Assembly (NCBI GenBank): GCA_003517675.1 | Contig: DPAC01000121.1 | Span: forward strand, 4,757 to 13,157 | Length of the DNA: 8,401 bases | Reading direction: 5' to 3' | From: Porphyromonadaceae bacterium | GTDB taxonomy: Bacteria; Bacteroidota; Bacteroidia; Bacteroidales; Dysgonomonadaceae | Part shown: positions 1 to 7,738 of the stretch, one piece after another | Layout: every line of letters starts with the position of its first letter | How positions within the stretch are numbered: the first letter of the stretch is position 1 | Translations under genes and position numbers: made by a program | Notes under the pieces: model-generated | Databases searched by the model: none | Seen by the model: the letters and a program-made list of their open reading frames with translations, nothing else | What the model was told of the DNA's origin: nothing

Positions 1-237
1 TATATGCAATTGAACAAAGCCACATTGACGGATGTACTCAAAAAAATCGGCCGATACTATAACATCGAATTCAATTATGATGCAGCGCTGAATTTACAAG
101 ATCAGACATGTTCGGGAAAACTGTTCCTGTCGGACAATTTGAATGATGTGCTGGAATCATTTTCAAAAATGACCTTTCTTGAATACATTACAATGAACGA
201 CGGGGTCATCTATATCGATAGACCCGGAAAACTGTGA
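1..237 (+). CDS. FecR-family anti-sigma factor, C-terminal fragment (5' end outside window)
   Basis: Only the last 78 codons are visible; the reading frame is open at the left edge and ends at TGA 235-237. The Met codon at 4-6 lies inside the domain and is not taken as the start. The fragment reads as the FecR C-terminal domain (DUF4974 type, STN-like fold): a segment on the pattern 'LTDVLKKIGRYYNIEFNYD', then 'SGKLFLSDNLNDVLESF', then a closing strand near 'GVIYID'. In this family the protein spans the inner membrane, holds an ECF sigma factor through its N-terminal part, and receives the signal from a TonB-dependent transducer through its periplasmic C-terminal part. The next gene is a SusC transporter carrying an STN domain, the expected signalling partner. 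An ECF sigma gene would be expected upstream, outside the window. That pairing is inferred from gene order; the family call rests on this short fragment. Confidence 0.85.
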   Translation, partial: YMQLNKATLTDVLKKIGRYYNIEFNYDAALNLQDQTCSGKLFLSDNLNDVLESFSKMTFLEYITMNDGVIYIDRPGKL

Positions 238-303
238 ATTTAATTACATATCATCATTAAAACGAAATGCTTATGACAAAGACACAAAGAGAAAAATTAA
301 AAA

Positions 304-331
304 GCCGGATAATGCGGCAACACTATCCGGC
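304..331. other. Inverted repeat (8-bp stem, 12-nt loop) after fecR
   Basis: GCCGGATA at 304-311 pairs perfectly with TATCCGGC at 324-331 around a 12-nt loop. It begins 66 nt after the fecR stop codon. On the + strand no T-run follows at once. On the - strand the stem is followed by TTTTT and more T-rich sequence (complement of the A-rich stretch 291-303), so it has intrinsic-terminator form in that direction, although no minus-strand gene is visible. It could be a weak 3' end for fecR mRNA, an attenuator in the susC leader, or a barrier to antisense transcription. The structure is plain; the role is a guess. Confidence 0.5.
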
Positions 332-337
332 CAGGAT

Positions 338-485
338 GTGAATTTTGCGATTCAGCAAGCGCAGAGACCAAACAAGTTTGGGCTATGCCGAGCGTCAGCA
401 AAATCTACGAAGTGAATTTTGCGGTTAAGCAAGCGCAGAGACCAAACAAGTTTGGGCTATGCCGAGCGTCAGCAAAATCTACGAA
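338..485. repeat. Two tandem 74-bp direct repeats in the susC leader
   Basis: Unit 1 is 338-411 and unit 2 is 412-485. They are identical except at two positions: A350 versus G424 and C353 versus A427. A third unit seems to begin at 486 (GTGAAT) but breaks off. Each unit contains a near-palindrome, CCAAAC-AA-GTTTGG (368-381 and 442-455). The junction of the units adds GCAAAAT (398-404) facing ATTTTGC (416-422). No terminal inverted repeats, transposase remnant or target-site duplication was seen. The array lies between fecR and susC and ends 47 bp before the susC start, so it is probably in the susC leader or promoter region. Its origin and role are unknown; it might be a dispersed intergenic repeat family or a regulatory RNA element. 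Confidence 0.9.
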
Positions 486-532
486 GTGAATCATAATTTA
501 TTGGTAACAAATTAAAATTCAAACACAAAGAT

Positions 533-3500
533 ATGCAAGAAAATAATAACCATGCACATTTTGCCTCGAAAAAAAGCGAAAAGTTTCTTACGGTCATGAA
601 AATCTGGTTTTTGATATCTCTACTCTGTGTTTTTTCCATCTCGGCAGAGAACACCTACTCCCAATCAAAGACGGTGAGCGCCGAATTAAAAAACATCACA
701 CTGAGGGAGGCATTGCAAGAAATTGAAAAAAATAGTGATTATCTATTTCTGGTGATGGATGATACCGAGCGTATTTTATCAACGAAGGTGAACGCATCCT
801 TCAACAGTCAGTCCATCGACGAAATTCTTAATTTATTATTGAAGGATACAGGACTCTCCTACTCCATTGTCAACCGGCAAATAACAATTTCCCGGAAACC
901 GTTAGCCGAAGAGAGCAAAACAGAAATCAACACGACGAATGAAGTGGTACAACAGACCGAAAAGACAATCACCGGGAGGGTCGTCGATGAGAAGGGAGAA
1001 TCCATTATCGGCGCCAATATCGTGGAGGTGGGTACCACCAACGGCACCATCACCGACGTGGATGGGCGGTTTACTTTCCGCGTGGCCAATGATGCATCTA
1101 TTCAGATTTCCTATATTGGCTACCTGACTCAGACCATCAACACCACAGGAAGAACCAATTTCAACATCACGCTGGTGGAAGATATGCAGTCACTCGAAGA
1201 GGTGGTTGTGGTGGGGTATGGAACACAACGCAAAGCGAATCTCACAGGTGCTGTCTCTACAGTAAATGTGGAAGAAACACTGGGAAGTCGTCCCATACCT
1301 GACGTGGGTCGCGGACTGCAAGGAACCATTCCCGGGCTTTCCATCATGGTACCCAGTGGTGAAGTGGGATATGATCCTATCATGAAGATTCGCGGACAGA
1401 TAGGATCAATTGAGGGCTCCAGTAACCCTTTGATCCTGTTGGACAATGTGGAGATACCCAGCCTACAGATGGTCAACCCAAACGATATTGAATCGATCTC
1501 AGTACTGAAAGATGCTGCAGCCAGCTCAATTTATGGATCAAAGGCAGCCTTCGGGGTGATTCTGATTACCACCAAGAAAGGGGCTGCAACCGAAAAAACG
1601 GAGATCACCTACTCCAACAACCTCGTCTGGCAACAACCATTCAAGGAGATAGAGATTGCCGGTATCGACGGCTTAGAATATACCCTTGAGGCACACAAAA
1701 ACATGAAAGCAAGTGGCCCGGCAGGTGGTTTCTGGCGCATCAGCGATGAGAGTTTCGAAAAAGCCAAGGAGTGGCAGGAAAAATATGGCAGTACAATTAA
1801 GTATAATGATCCGGTAGTTTACGGAAGAGACTGGATCTATGACGGTACCGATAAATATGGGTATCGCATCTACGACCCCGTGAAAACCATGATCAAAAAC
1901 TCCGCCTTTTCACAGAATCACAACATATCGCTGAACGGCAAAAGAAAAGAAACCTCCTATAGCCTGAGTGTGGGATACTTGGGGCAGGAAGGGATGATGA
2001 AGCCGGCAAAAGATGACAACTTCAACCGGTTTACGGGAAACCTGAATCTATCGACCAAGATAACCGACTTCTTAACCGTGAGAGGAGGAGCAATGTATTC
2101 CGATGCCACAAAAAAATACCCCAACTCTCCATATGGATTCATTTCAGACCCATGGCTCTACCTCTATAGATGGAGCCGATTGTTCCCTACTGGAGTGTTG
2201 GAAAATGGAGAAGAGATCAGAGACCCCTATTTCGATACCAAGAATGCCCATACGGCTGTCGACAGGAAGAAATACAGCAACCTGAACCTGGGTACTACCC
2301 TCGACCTGACAGAAAACTGGGATTTCAATGTCGATTATGCCTACAGCACCCAGTTCAATCAGGAGACCACCTCACTGCCTACTTTCTCGGCAAGAGAACC
2401 CTGGTACACCCCCGTGCGGCTTTATGATGATGAGGGCAATCAGGTCTATGTGGATGAGAACGGCAACCCGACCGACACTGGTGGCATGCCCGCATACAGG
2501 TTTCCCTTCGTGAACTACGTGACAAAAGACAAATCCAATTACTACAAAAACTCCTTTACCTCCGATAAGCATACGGTGAATGTCGTCACCAATTATTACC
2601 TGAACCTGGCCGACCAGCACATGTTCAAGTTTATGCTCGGATCCAATATTGTGAGCTATGAATGGGACAACCACTGGTCCAAAAAAACAGACCTGATTGA
2701 CGAGGACAACCCGCAGTTTAACTTCGCTGTCGGGACGGAAACAGTTGGTGGAAATACCAACTGGGACTCACAAGTTGGTTATTTCGGACGAGTCAACTAT
2801 TCCTATATGGATAAATACCTGTTGGAAGGAAATCTGCGCTATGATGCCACTTCCAAATTTCCAGCCCACTTGCGTTGGAGATGGTATCCCTCTTTCTCCG
2901 GAGGATGGGTGATCACCAACGAATCATTCATGCAGGATCTGGATCCGGTGCTCAACTTTGCCAAAATACGAGCTTCATGGGGGTTAATTGGCGACCAGTC
3001 GGTACCCAACTCACTTTACCTTGCCACAATGAATATCAGCAAGAACGCATGGCTCTCAAGCAACGGAGAACAGTTCTTCCAGTTGGGCACTCCCAATCCC
3101 ATATCCGCAGGTATCAGCTGGCAGGATATTGAATCACTCAACCTGGGACTCGACCTGCGCCTCTTCAAAAACAAGCTGGGTCTGGTCATGGAGTGGTTTA
3201 GAAGAGACACGAAAAACATGATTATCCCGGGCGAAGCGCTGCCCGCCACATATGGCGCCTCTGCTCCTCAGGGCAACTATGGAAATCTCCGCACAAAAGG
3301 ATGGGAGATCTCGGCTGACTTCAACCACCGATTCGCAAACGGACTCCGTTTGAGCATGAATGCCAACCTTGCCGACGCTGTAACGAAGATCACCAAAGGT
3401 GCCGACTGGAACACACCTTACGAGAACAGGTTGCTGAGCAACACTTACGCTACCGGCAAAACTTACGGCGATATCTACGGATATGTCACCGACCGCCTCT

Positions 3501-4297
3501 ATCAAAAGGAAGACTTTGTCTACGACAGTGAGGGAAAGATTGAACAGACAACCATCATCTGGGAGGGAACAGCAAAAGTGACCAACAAACTGGCAGGCAA
3601 CAACCCAGTATATCAGACCTATTTCGAGGATGGCAACCAAATACTGCTGATCAGCCCGGGTGACGTCAAATTTGTCGATGTCAACGGAGATGGTTATATA
3701 ACCCCGGGAAAGAATACCTTTGGAGATCCGGGCGACCAGGTGGTGATCGGCAACTCCACCCCACGCTATGAATTCGGATTTAGGCTTGGTGCCGACTTCA
3801 AAGGCTTTGATGCCTCGATCTTCTTTCAGGGGGTAGGGAAAAGAAGCATCTGGGGTTCCGGTCAGCTGGCAATTCCCGGCTACCACGCAAAAGATGGGGC
3901 GATGCCACAAGCAATAGCCGAGGATTTCTGGAAAGAGGACCGAACCGATGCTTTTTATCCCCGCGCATGGAACCTGAATGGTGCCAACGAAGGATTTGTA
4001 ATGAGAAAGCAGAGCCGTTACATGCTCAACATGGCCTATCTGAAGCTGAAAAATATCACATTGGGATACACCCTGCCACAGAATGTTTTACAGAGCCTCT
4101 ATCTGTCTAATGCACGCATCTACCTCTCCCTTGAAAACTTCGTTACGTTTGATAAGCTGAGAGGGCTGCCCATTGATCCCGAAGCGATCCCTGGCTTTTC
4201 ACCACTGCGGCCGGAAGGAAACTACAATCTGGGACGTACGGGTACAGGCAATCCCGCCTTTAAATCGGCTTCTGTTGGTGTTCAATTTAATTTATAA
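533..4297 (+). CDS. susC: SusC/RagA-family TonB-dependent outer-membrane transporter with N-terminal STN signalling domain
   Basis: This is an outer-membrane beta-barrel of 1254 residues that imports oligosaccharides with its SusD partner, powered by TonB. In order: a basic N-terminus, a signal-peptide hydrophobic stretch (about 24-38, ending near 'TYSQ'), an STN domain (about 46-121), a carboxypeptidase-D-regulatory-like domain (about 145-215), a TonB-box-like stretch ('EEVVVVGYGTQ', about 222-232), the plug with the SusC signature around 'LKDAAASSIYGSKAAFG' (325-341), then the barrel to a C-terminal 'VQFNL'. A D-x-N-G-D-G loop at about 1049-1054 resembles a calcium-binding loop common in SusC proteins. 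The STN domain is found in transporters that signal to FecR anti-sigma factors, and a fecR gene lies just upstream. Start 533 gives a long pre-signal extension; ATG 596 (residue 22) would give a shorter signal peptide. TAA at 4295-4297 is followed 4 bp later by susD. 'susC' is used as a family name; the substrate is unknown. Confidence 0.97.
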   Translation: MQENNNHAHFASKKSEKFLTVMKIWFLISLLCVFSISAENTYSQSKTVSAELKNITLREALQEIEKNSDYLFLVMDDTERILSTKVNASFNSQSIDEILNLLLKDTGLSYSIVNRQITISRKPLAEESKTEINTTNEVVQQTEKTITGRVVDEKGESIIGANIVEVGTTNGTITDVDGRFTFRVANDASIQISYIGYLTQTINTTGRTNFNITLVEDMQSLEEVVVVGYGTQRKANLTGAVSTVNVEETLGSRPIPDVGRGLQGTIPGLSIMVPSGEVGYDPIMKIRGQIGSIEGSSNPLILLDNVEIPSLQMVNPNDIESISVLKDAAASSIYGSKAAFGVILITTKKGAATEKTEITYSNNLVWQQPFKEIEIAGIDGLEYTLEAHKNMKASGPAGGFWRISDESFEKAKEWQEKYGSTIKYNDPVVYGRDWIYDGTDKYGYRIYDPVKTMIKNSAFSQNHNISLNGKRKETSYSLSVGYLGQEGMMKPAKDDNFNRFTGNLNLSTKITDFLTVRGGAMYSDATKKYPNSPYGFISDPWLYLYRWSRLFPTGVLENGEEIRDPYFDTKNAHTAVDRKKYSNLNLGTTLDLTENWDFNVDYAYSTQFNQETTSLPTFSAREPWYTPVRLYDDEGNQVYVDENGNPTDTGGMPAYRFPFVNYVTKDKSNYYKNSFTSDKHTVNVVTNYYLNLADQHMFKFMLGSNIVSYEWDNHWSKKTDLIDEDNPQFNFAVGTETVGGNTNWDSQVGYFGRVNYSYMDKYLLEGNLRYDATSKFPAHLRWRWYPSFSGGWVITNESFMQDLDPVLNFAKIRASWGLIGDQSVPNSLYLATMNISKNAWLSSNGEQFFQLGTPNPISAGISWQDIESLNLGLDLRLFKNKLGLVMEWFRRDTKNMIIPGEALPATYGASAPQGNYGNLRTKGWEISADFNHRFANGLRLSMNANLADAVTKITKGADWNTPYENRLLSNTYATGKTYGDIYGYVTDRLYQKEDFVYDSEGKIEQTTIIWEGTAKVTNKLAGNNPVYQTYFEDGNQILLISPGDVKFVDVNGDGYITPGKNTFGDPGDQVVIGNSTPRYEFGFRLGADFKGFDASIFFQGVGKRSIWGSGQLAIPGYHAKDGAMPQAIAEDFWKEDRTDAFYPRAWNLNGANEGFVMRKQSRYMLNMAYLKLKNITLGYTLPQNVLQSLYLSNARIYLSLENFVTFDKLRGLPIDPEAIPGFSPLRPEGNYNLGRTGTGNPAFKSASVGVQFNL

Positions 4298-4301
4298 AAA
4301 T

Positions 4302-6125
4302 ATGACAACTATGATGAAATACAATCTACATACCCTACTGCTCATTGGCCTGTTTCTGTTTATTACCGGATGTGAGGATTTTCTTGACAGGCCACCACTG
4401 ACTGTTGCTAATGATGAAACAGTCTGGACCAGTGAAGAAAAGGTACGGCTTTATGCCAACAAATATTACACCGACTTCTTCGTCGGCTACAACTCCGGAT
4501 GGGGCACCACCGGTGCTCCTGTGGAGGGATTCACTTTCAGTGATGACATCATCCACAACGGTTCACAAGGTAATTTCACCCGATCAGTGCCAAACAGCCA
4601 GATATGGAGCATGAGCCTGATACGTTCCATCAACATCATGTTGGACAGGGTGGAAAACAAGATGGGGTCAATTCTCTCCACTGAAGCATACAACCACTGG
4701 ATAGGTGTTGGCCGCTTCTTCAGGGCACTTGAATATGCATCTATCGTTACTGCCTACGGTGATGTGCCCTATTATGATCATGTGGTGAGTGATACCGACC
4801 TGGATGACCTCTATAAACCCAGAACCCCCCGCAATGAGGTGATGGATCATGTCTACGATGACTTGACCTTCGCTTTCAACAATGTGCGTTTGAACGATGG
4901 TGACCAATCCGTTAACAGATATGTCGTTGCCGGATTCATCTCCCGGGTGGCACTCCATGAAGGAAGCTGGCAAAAATACTACTACAAAAACAATGAGCGG
5001 GCAGAGAAATTTTTCAATCTTGCCCTGGAAGCTGCCGACTTTATCATTCAGAGCGGACGTTACGACATCGTCACTGAGTTCAGAGACCTTTTCACATCAG
5101 AAGACCTGAAAGGAAACAAAGACTGTATTCTCTACAGGCACTATGATCAAGCGGTGGGCGTCACCCATCACATTGCCACCTTGAACAACCTGTCTGAAAC
5201 GGTAAACTTCGGCCCCACGGCAGACCTGATCAAATCGTTCATCTGCAACGATGGGAACGTCTGGCAAAATTCAGAACTGATGAATGCAGACAACTTCGAA
5301 CTGAAGAACATGATCAAGACCAGGGACCCGCGGCTGGAGGCTACCTTTTATGACAAGCCCGCTCCCAGGAACAGGGGTTCTTTCTGGTACATCAACAAGT
5401 TCCTGCCGCGCAGTGTAGCCAAATCTGTCGAAGCTGGCAATGCTCCTCCCGTTGAGTTTACAAGCACCAACAACAGAACCGATTATCCGGTAATGAGATA
5501 TGCAGAGGTGCTTCTCAACTGGATAGAAGCAAAAGCAGAACTGTCCACGCTGGGAGGTAGCGAAGTGACACAATCCGATATCGACCTCTCCATTAACAAG
5601 ATTAGGAACAGGCCCCTTGCAGCTGAAGCTGTGGCAATGGGGGTGCAAAAAACCGCACCGATGCAGCTCGCTGCTTTGCCCAATGATCCCGAAAGAGATG
5701 TGGATGTTTCTCCCCTCATATGGGAAATAAGACGGGAAAGGCGCATGGAGTTCGCTTTTGAATACTCACGCATTGCAGACCTGAAGCGGTGGTACAAGCT
5801 TGAATATATGGATACAGACCTTCACAGTGATCTGCTTGCAGGCGGATGGGTCAACTTCCCCAAAGAGCTGGCAAGTGAGTTGAAGACCGCCAATGCAGGA
5901 CGTTTCTCCGTGATCAAAATGAATGGCGATAAAGTCACCTACAACGGAAGCAACAATGCAGAGATGATTGGTTTTTATCAAAGCAGCAGCACCAGCGGCA
6001 GACAACCTTTCCTCAACCAGGTGAACGTGAATCCATACCTCGCACCGGTAGGAAAAACGCAAATCGACGATTACAAGAGCAAGGGATATCAGCTGCAGCA
6101 GACCGAAGGATGGCCGCAAAATTAG
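4302..6125 (+). CDS. susD: SusD/RagB-family surface glycan-binding lipoprotein
   Basis: A protein of 607 residues that forms the lid over the SusC barrel and binds glycan at the cell surface. A signal peptide ends in a lipobox, I-T-G-C with Cys24, followed by acidic 'CEDFLD', which fits a surface lipoprotein export signal. Family hallmarks in order: 'GRFFRALEYASIVTAYGDVP' (about 137-156, helical TPR-like region), 'TPRNEVMDHVYDDL' (175-188), 'DYPVMRYAEVLLNWIEAKAE' (394-413), 'EIRRERRMEFAFEYSRIADL' (475-494), and a closing 'YLAPVG...GYQLQQTEGW' typical of SusD ends. The frame stays open upstream to 4173 inside susC, but ATG 4302 is chosen because it leads directly into the signal peptide; ATG 4311 and 4314 are also possible. 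It starts 4 bp after the susC stop, so the two are almost surely co-transcribed and perhaps translationally coupled. Ligand unknown. Confidence 0.97.
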   Translation: MTTMMKYNLHTLLLIGLFLFITGCEDFLDRPPLTVANDETVWTSEEKVRLYANKYYTDFFVGYNSGWGTTGAPVEGFTFSDDIIHNGSQGNFTRSVPNSQIWSMSLIRSINIMLDRVENKMGSILSTEAYNHWIGVGRFFRALEYASIVTAYGDVPYYDHVVSDTDLDDLYKPRTPRNEVMDHVYDDLTFAFNNVRLNDGDQSVNRYVVAGFISRVALHEGSWQKYYYKNNERAEKFFNLALEAADFIIQSGRYDIVTEFRDLFTSEDLKGNKDCILYRHYDQAVGVTHHIATLNNLSETVNFGPTADLIKSFICNDGNVWQNSELMNADNFELKNMIKTRDPRLEATFYDKPAPRNRGSFWYINKFLPRSVAKSVEAGNAPPVEFTSTNNRTDYPVMRYAEVLLNWIEAKAELSTLGGSEVTQSDIDLSINKIRNRPLAAEAVAMGVQKTAPMQLAALPNDPERDVDVSPLIWEIRRERRMEFAFEYSRIADLKRWYKLEYMDTDLHSDLLAGGWVNFPKELASELKTANAGRFSVIKMNGDKVTYNGSNNAEMIGFYQSSSTSGRQPFLNQVNVNPYLAPVGKTQIDDYKSKGYQLQQTEGWPQN

Positions 6126-6147
6126 TTCAACACTTAATTCAATTAAT

Positions 6148-7572
6148 ATGATGAAACGAAACAACAACATAAAACTGGAGATGCTTCTCATTGCTATTCT
6201 TGGCATGTTCTTTACCTCCTGTGAAGAAGATTTTCCGACAAATGTGGAGTCTCCATATGAAGTGGTATTAAAATCGATTAAGATAGTAAATGCCGGCGCC
6301 GACGGTAATACCGTAGTGGAAGGCAGGTTGGATGAGAACACCAAAACGGTCTGGTTTCCCCGCCTGGATCCCGAAACCGACCTAACGGCAATACGTTTTG
6401 AAGCAGAGATGTCAGAAGGTGCTCAATTGGACAAGGAAACATACAGCTTTGAATTTGAAGAGGGAAAAGATGAAGAGACCATCGTGATCAAGGTGGTGAA
6501 TGGGCCACGATTCAGAGAATATTTTGTCACACTGCGTCTGAATGTGCCAGTATATGGAGCAGACTTCAGCAACCCGCAAATTTTCGATCATACCAATAAT
6601 GAACTCGGCAATCCCATCTATCCGACCTTTGTCTCTTCACTGACGCGCGGATCTGGATTCGACGGAAAACATGTGCTCATTGTTACCCGCGCAGCGGAGG
6701 GATCCCATTTGCTCGACGTAAATGATCTGAAAAACAATGAGATCAAACCCATCCCTCTCAATTTGAATGGGGTATCCGGAGGAACCTTTCCCGTCAACCT
6801 CGGCGCACAAGTGTACGGACACACCTACATTGCCAATCTGTCAGGAGGTCTCGTCTCACCGCTTAAAATCTATCATTGGAGCGATCCAAGCCAGGAACCG
6901 CAGGTAATCGCCAATATCAACAAAGCTGATATTCCGGGAGCAGGAGCGCGGCATGGCGACAATCTTTCGGTCAACATCGATCAAAACGGGAACGGATACA
7001 TCTTCCTCGGTGATAATGCAGTGACCCAGATATTACGGTTCAAGGTGCAGAATTTCACCGAAATATCGGAACCAACCATCCTCCCTTCTCAACCGGGACT
7101 GGGAGCATTCATGAATATGAACCGCATCGGGAATACGGATCAGTACCTGCTCACCGGACATGAAGCCCCCTTCATGGTGGTAAACGCAGAAGCAACGGTC
7201 TTATACAAAATGGCCAACACCTCCATTCCTATCAGATCATCTGACCCACGAATCGTATATTTCAACGGCGAACGGTATCTGCTGACAGTAACCGCTGCCC
7301 GATCAGGAAGTGACCCCGTGGTAATGTATGTGTACGATCTCACACGGGGAGAGACTATCATTGAAGCGCTTGAAATCTTTGAGGCAGGCAGCAAAACCCC
7401 GGTGTTTCAATACTCATTACTGGGGCCGACCAATACTTCACCCTCCACACAGACCGGATGGTATGTGACGAAAGATGAAGCTGGCAACGATGACAAGCTG
7501 ATGCTTTACGGTGCTTCCAATGATGCCGGTTTTGTGATCGTGGAGTTCCCTAAGAAAACACTCGATGAATAA
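6148..7572 (+). CDS. Uncharacterised PUL lipoprotein, Ig-like N-terminal part plus propeller-like C-terminal part (DUF5018/DUF4623-like)
   Basis: A 474-residue lipoprotein: the hydrophobic segment at about 12-22 leads to lipobox T-S-C with Cys25, followed by 'CEEDF', an acidic export-type signal. Residues about 38-131 look like an Ig-like beta-sandwich of the sort found in Bacteroidota PUL proteins ('VVEGRLDENTKTVWFPRLD', 'TDLTAIRFEAEMSEGAQL', ending 'FVTLRL'). Residues about 135-470 are strand-rich with repeated patterns such as 'LLDVNDLKNNEIKPIPLNL' (188-206), 'KIYHWSDPSQEPQVIANI' (240-257), 'ILRFKVQNFTEISEPTIL' (295-312) and 'VMYVYDLTRGETIIEALEIF' (392-411), suggesting beta-propeller blades. 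A 'DQNGNGYIFLGDN' loop (278-290) could bind a metal. No glycosidase catalytic motif was recognised. It follows susD by 22 bp and ends before a strong terminator, so it is likely the last gene of the susCD transcript and may be an accessory glycan-binding or scaffold protein. The DUF names are from memory. Confidence 0.75.
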   Translation: MMKRNNNIKLEMLLIAILGMFFTSCEEDFPTNVESPYEVVLKSIKIVNAGADGNTVVEGRLDENTKTVWFPRLDPETDLTAIRFEAEMSEGAQLDKETYSFEFEEGKDEETIVIKVVNGPRFREYFVTLRLNVPVYGADFSNPQIFDHTNNELGNPIYPTFVSSLTRGSGFDGKHVLIVTRAAEGSHLLDVNDLKNNEIKPIPLNLNGVSGGTFPVNLGAQVYGHTYIANLSGGLVSPLKIYHWSDPSQEPQVIANINKADIPGAGARHGDNLSVNIDQNGNGYIFLGDNAVTQILRFKVQNFTEISEPTILPSQPGLGAFMNMNRIGNTDQYLLTGHEAPFMVVNAEATVLYKMANTSIPIRSSDPRIVYFNGERYLLTVTAARSGSDPVVMYVYDLTRGETIIEALEIFEAGSKTPVFQYSLLGPTNTSPSTQTGWYVTKDEAGNDDKLMLYGASNDAGFVIVEFPKKTLDE

Positions 7573-7591
7573 CCTGGAATAGCTGTAAATG

Positions 7592-7630
7592 AACGACTTT
7601 GCCGGCAAAGCCACCGGCAAAGTCGTTTTT
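7592..7630 (+). terminator. Strong intrinsic terminator closing the susCD transcript
   Basis: AACGACTTTGCCGG (7592-7605) pairs perfectly over 14 bp with CCGGCAAAGTCGTT (7614-7627) around an 8-nt loop (7606-7613). The right arm runs into a T-run at 7626-7630. It begins 19 nt after the stop codon of the third lipoprotein gene, the usual place for the end of an operon. The opposite strand has an A-run and then the same stem, but the T-run there is only the two Ts of the stem end plus TCATTTAC, so the + direction is favoured. It implies that the GHL10 gene downstream is mostly transcribed from its own promoter. Confidence 0.93.
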
Positions 7631-7738
7631 CAAACTCAATAATAAAAGGCTACCATTGTTGTGTAAATCACAAAAAGGTCTTCCTGTAACTATCTTAAAT
7701 CAATGTCTACTGATCAATTCAACGTAAAAGACTTTTCA
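7631..7738 (+). other. Leader/promoter region of the GHL10 gene, no clear promoter consensus
   Basis: This 108-bp AT-rich gap lies between the terminator and the next start codon and should hold the promoter of the downstream gene. I looked for the Bacteroidota -33 TTTG and -7 TAnnTTTG pair and found no convincing match; TATCTTAA near 7690 is the closest but lacks the TTTG end. A short inverted repeat TTGTG-TAAAT-CACAA (7659-7673) is present and could be a regulator site or chance. No other structure stands out. Confidence 0.35.

Noticed and set aside
338..485. CRISPR array or insertion sequence
   Set aside because: The 74-bp units abut directly with no spacers, are longer than CRISPR repeats, and carry no transposase, terminal inverted repeats or target duplication.
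238..532. Invertible promoter (phase-variable switch) upstream of susC
   Set aside because: Such switches need inverted repeats flanking a promoter and often a nearby recombinase; the long repeats here are direct and no recombinase gene is in the window.
3134..3910. 258-codon open frame on the minus strand inside susC
   Set aside because: It lies wholly antisense to clearly conserved SusC barrel sequence, its product has no recognisable domain, and it fits chance openness of the opposite strand.
596..4297. Shorter SusC start at ATG 596
   Set aside because: It would still give a signal peptide, but long basic pre-signal extensions are common in Bacteroidota SusC proteins, so ATG 533 was kept; the choice is not certain.
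4173..4301. Upstream extension of the susD frame inside the susC 3' end
   Set aside because: The extension would put 43 non-signal residues ahead of a good lipoprotein signal peptide; ATG 4302 right after the susC stop is far more plausible.
5766..6344. 192-codon minus-strand frame across the susD/third-gene junction
   Set aside because: It overlaps the conserved SusD C-terminus and the signal peptide of the next lipoprotein, both well supported on the + strand; its product has no recognisable features.
7659..7673. CRP-like operator TTGTG-TAAAT-CACAA
   Set aside because: Only 5-bp arms with a spacing that does not match the TGTGA-N6-TCACA pattern; too short to claim as a site in AT-rich DNA.
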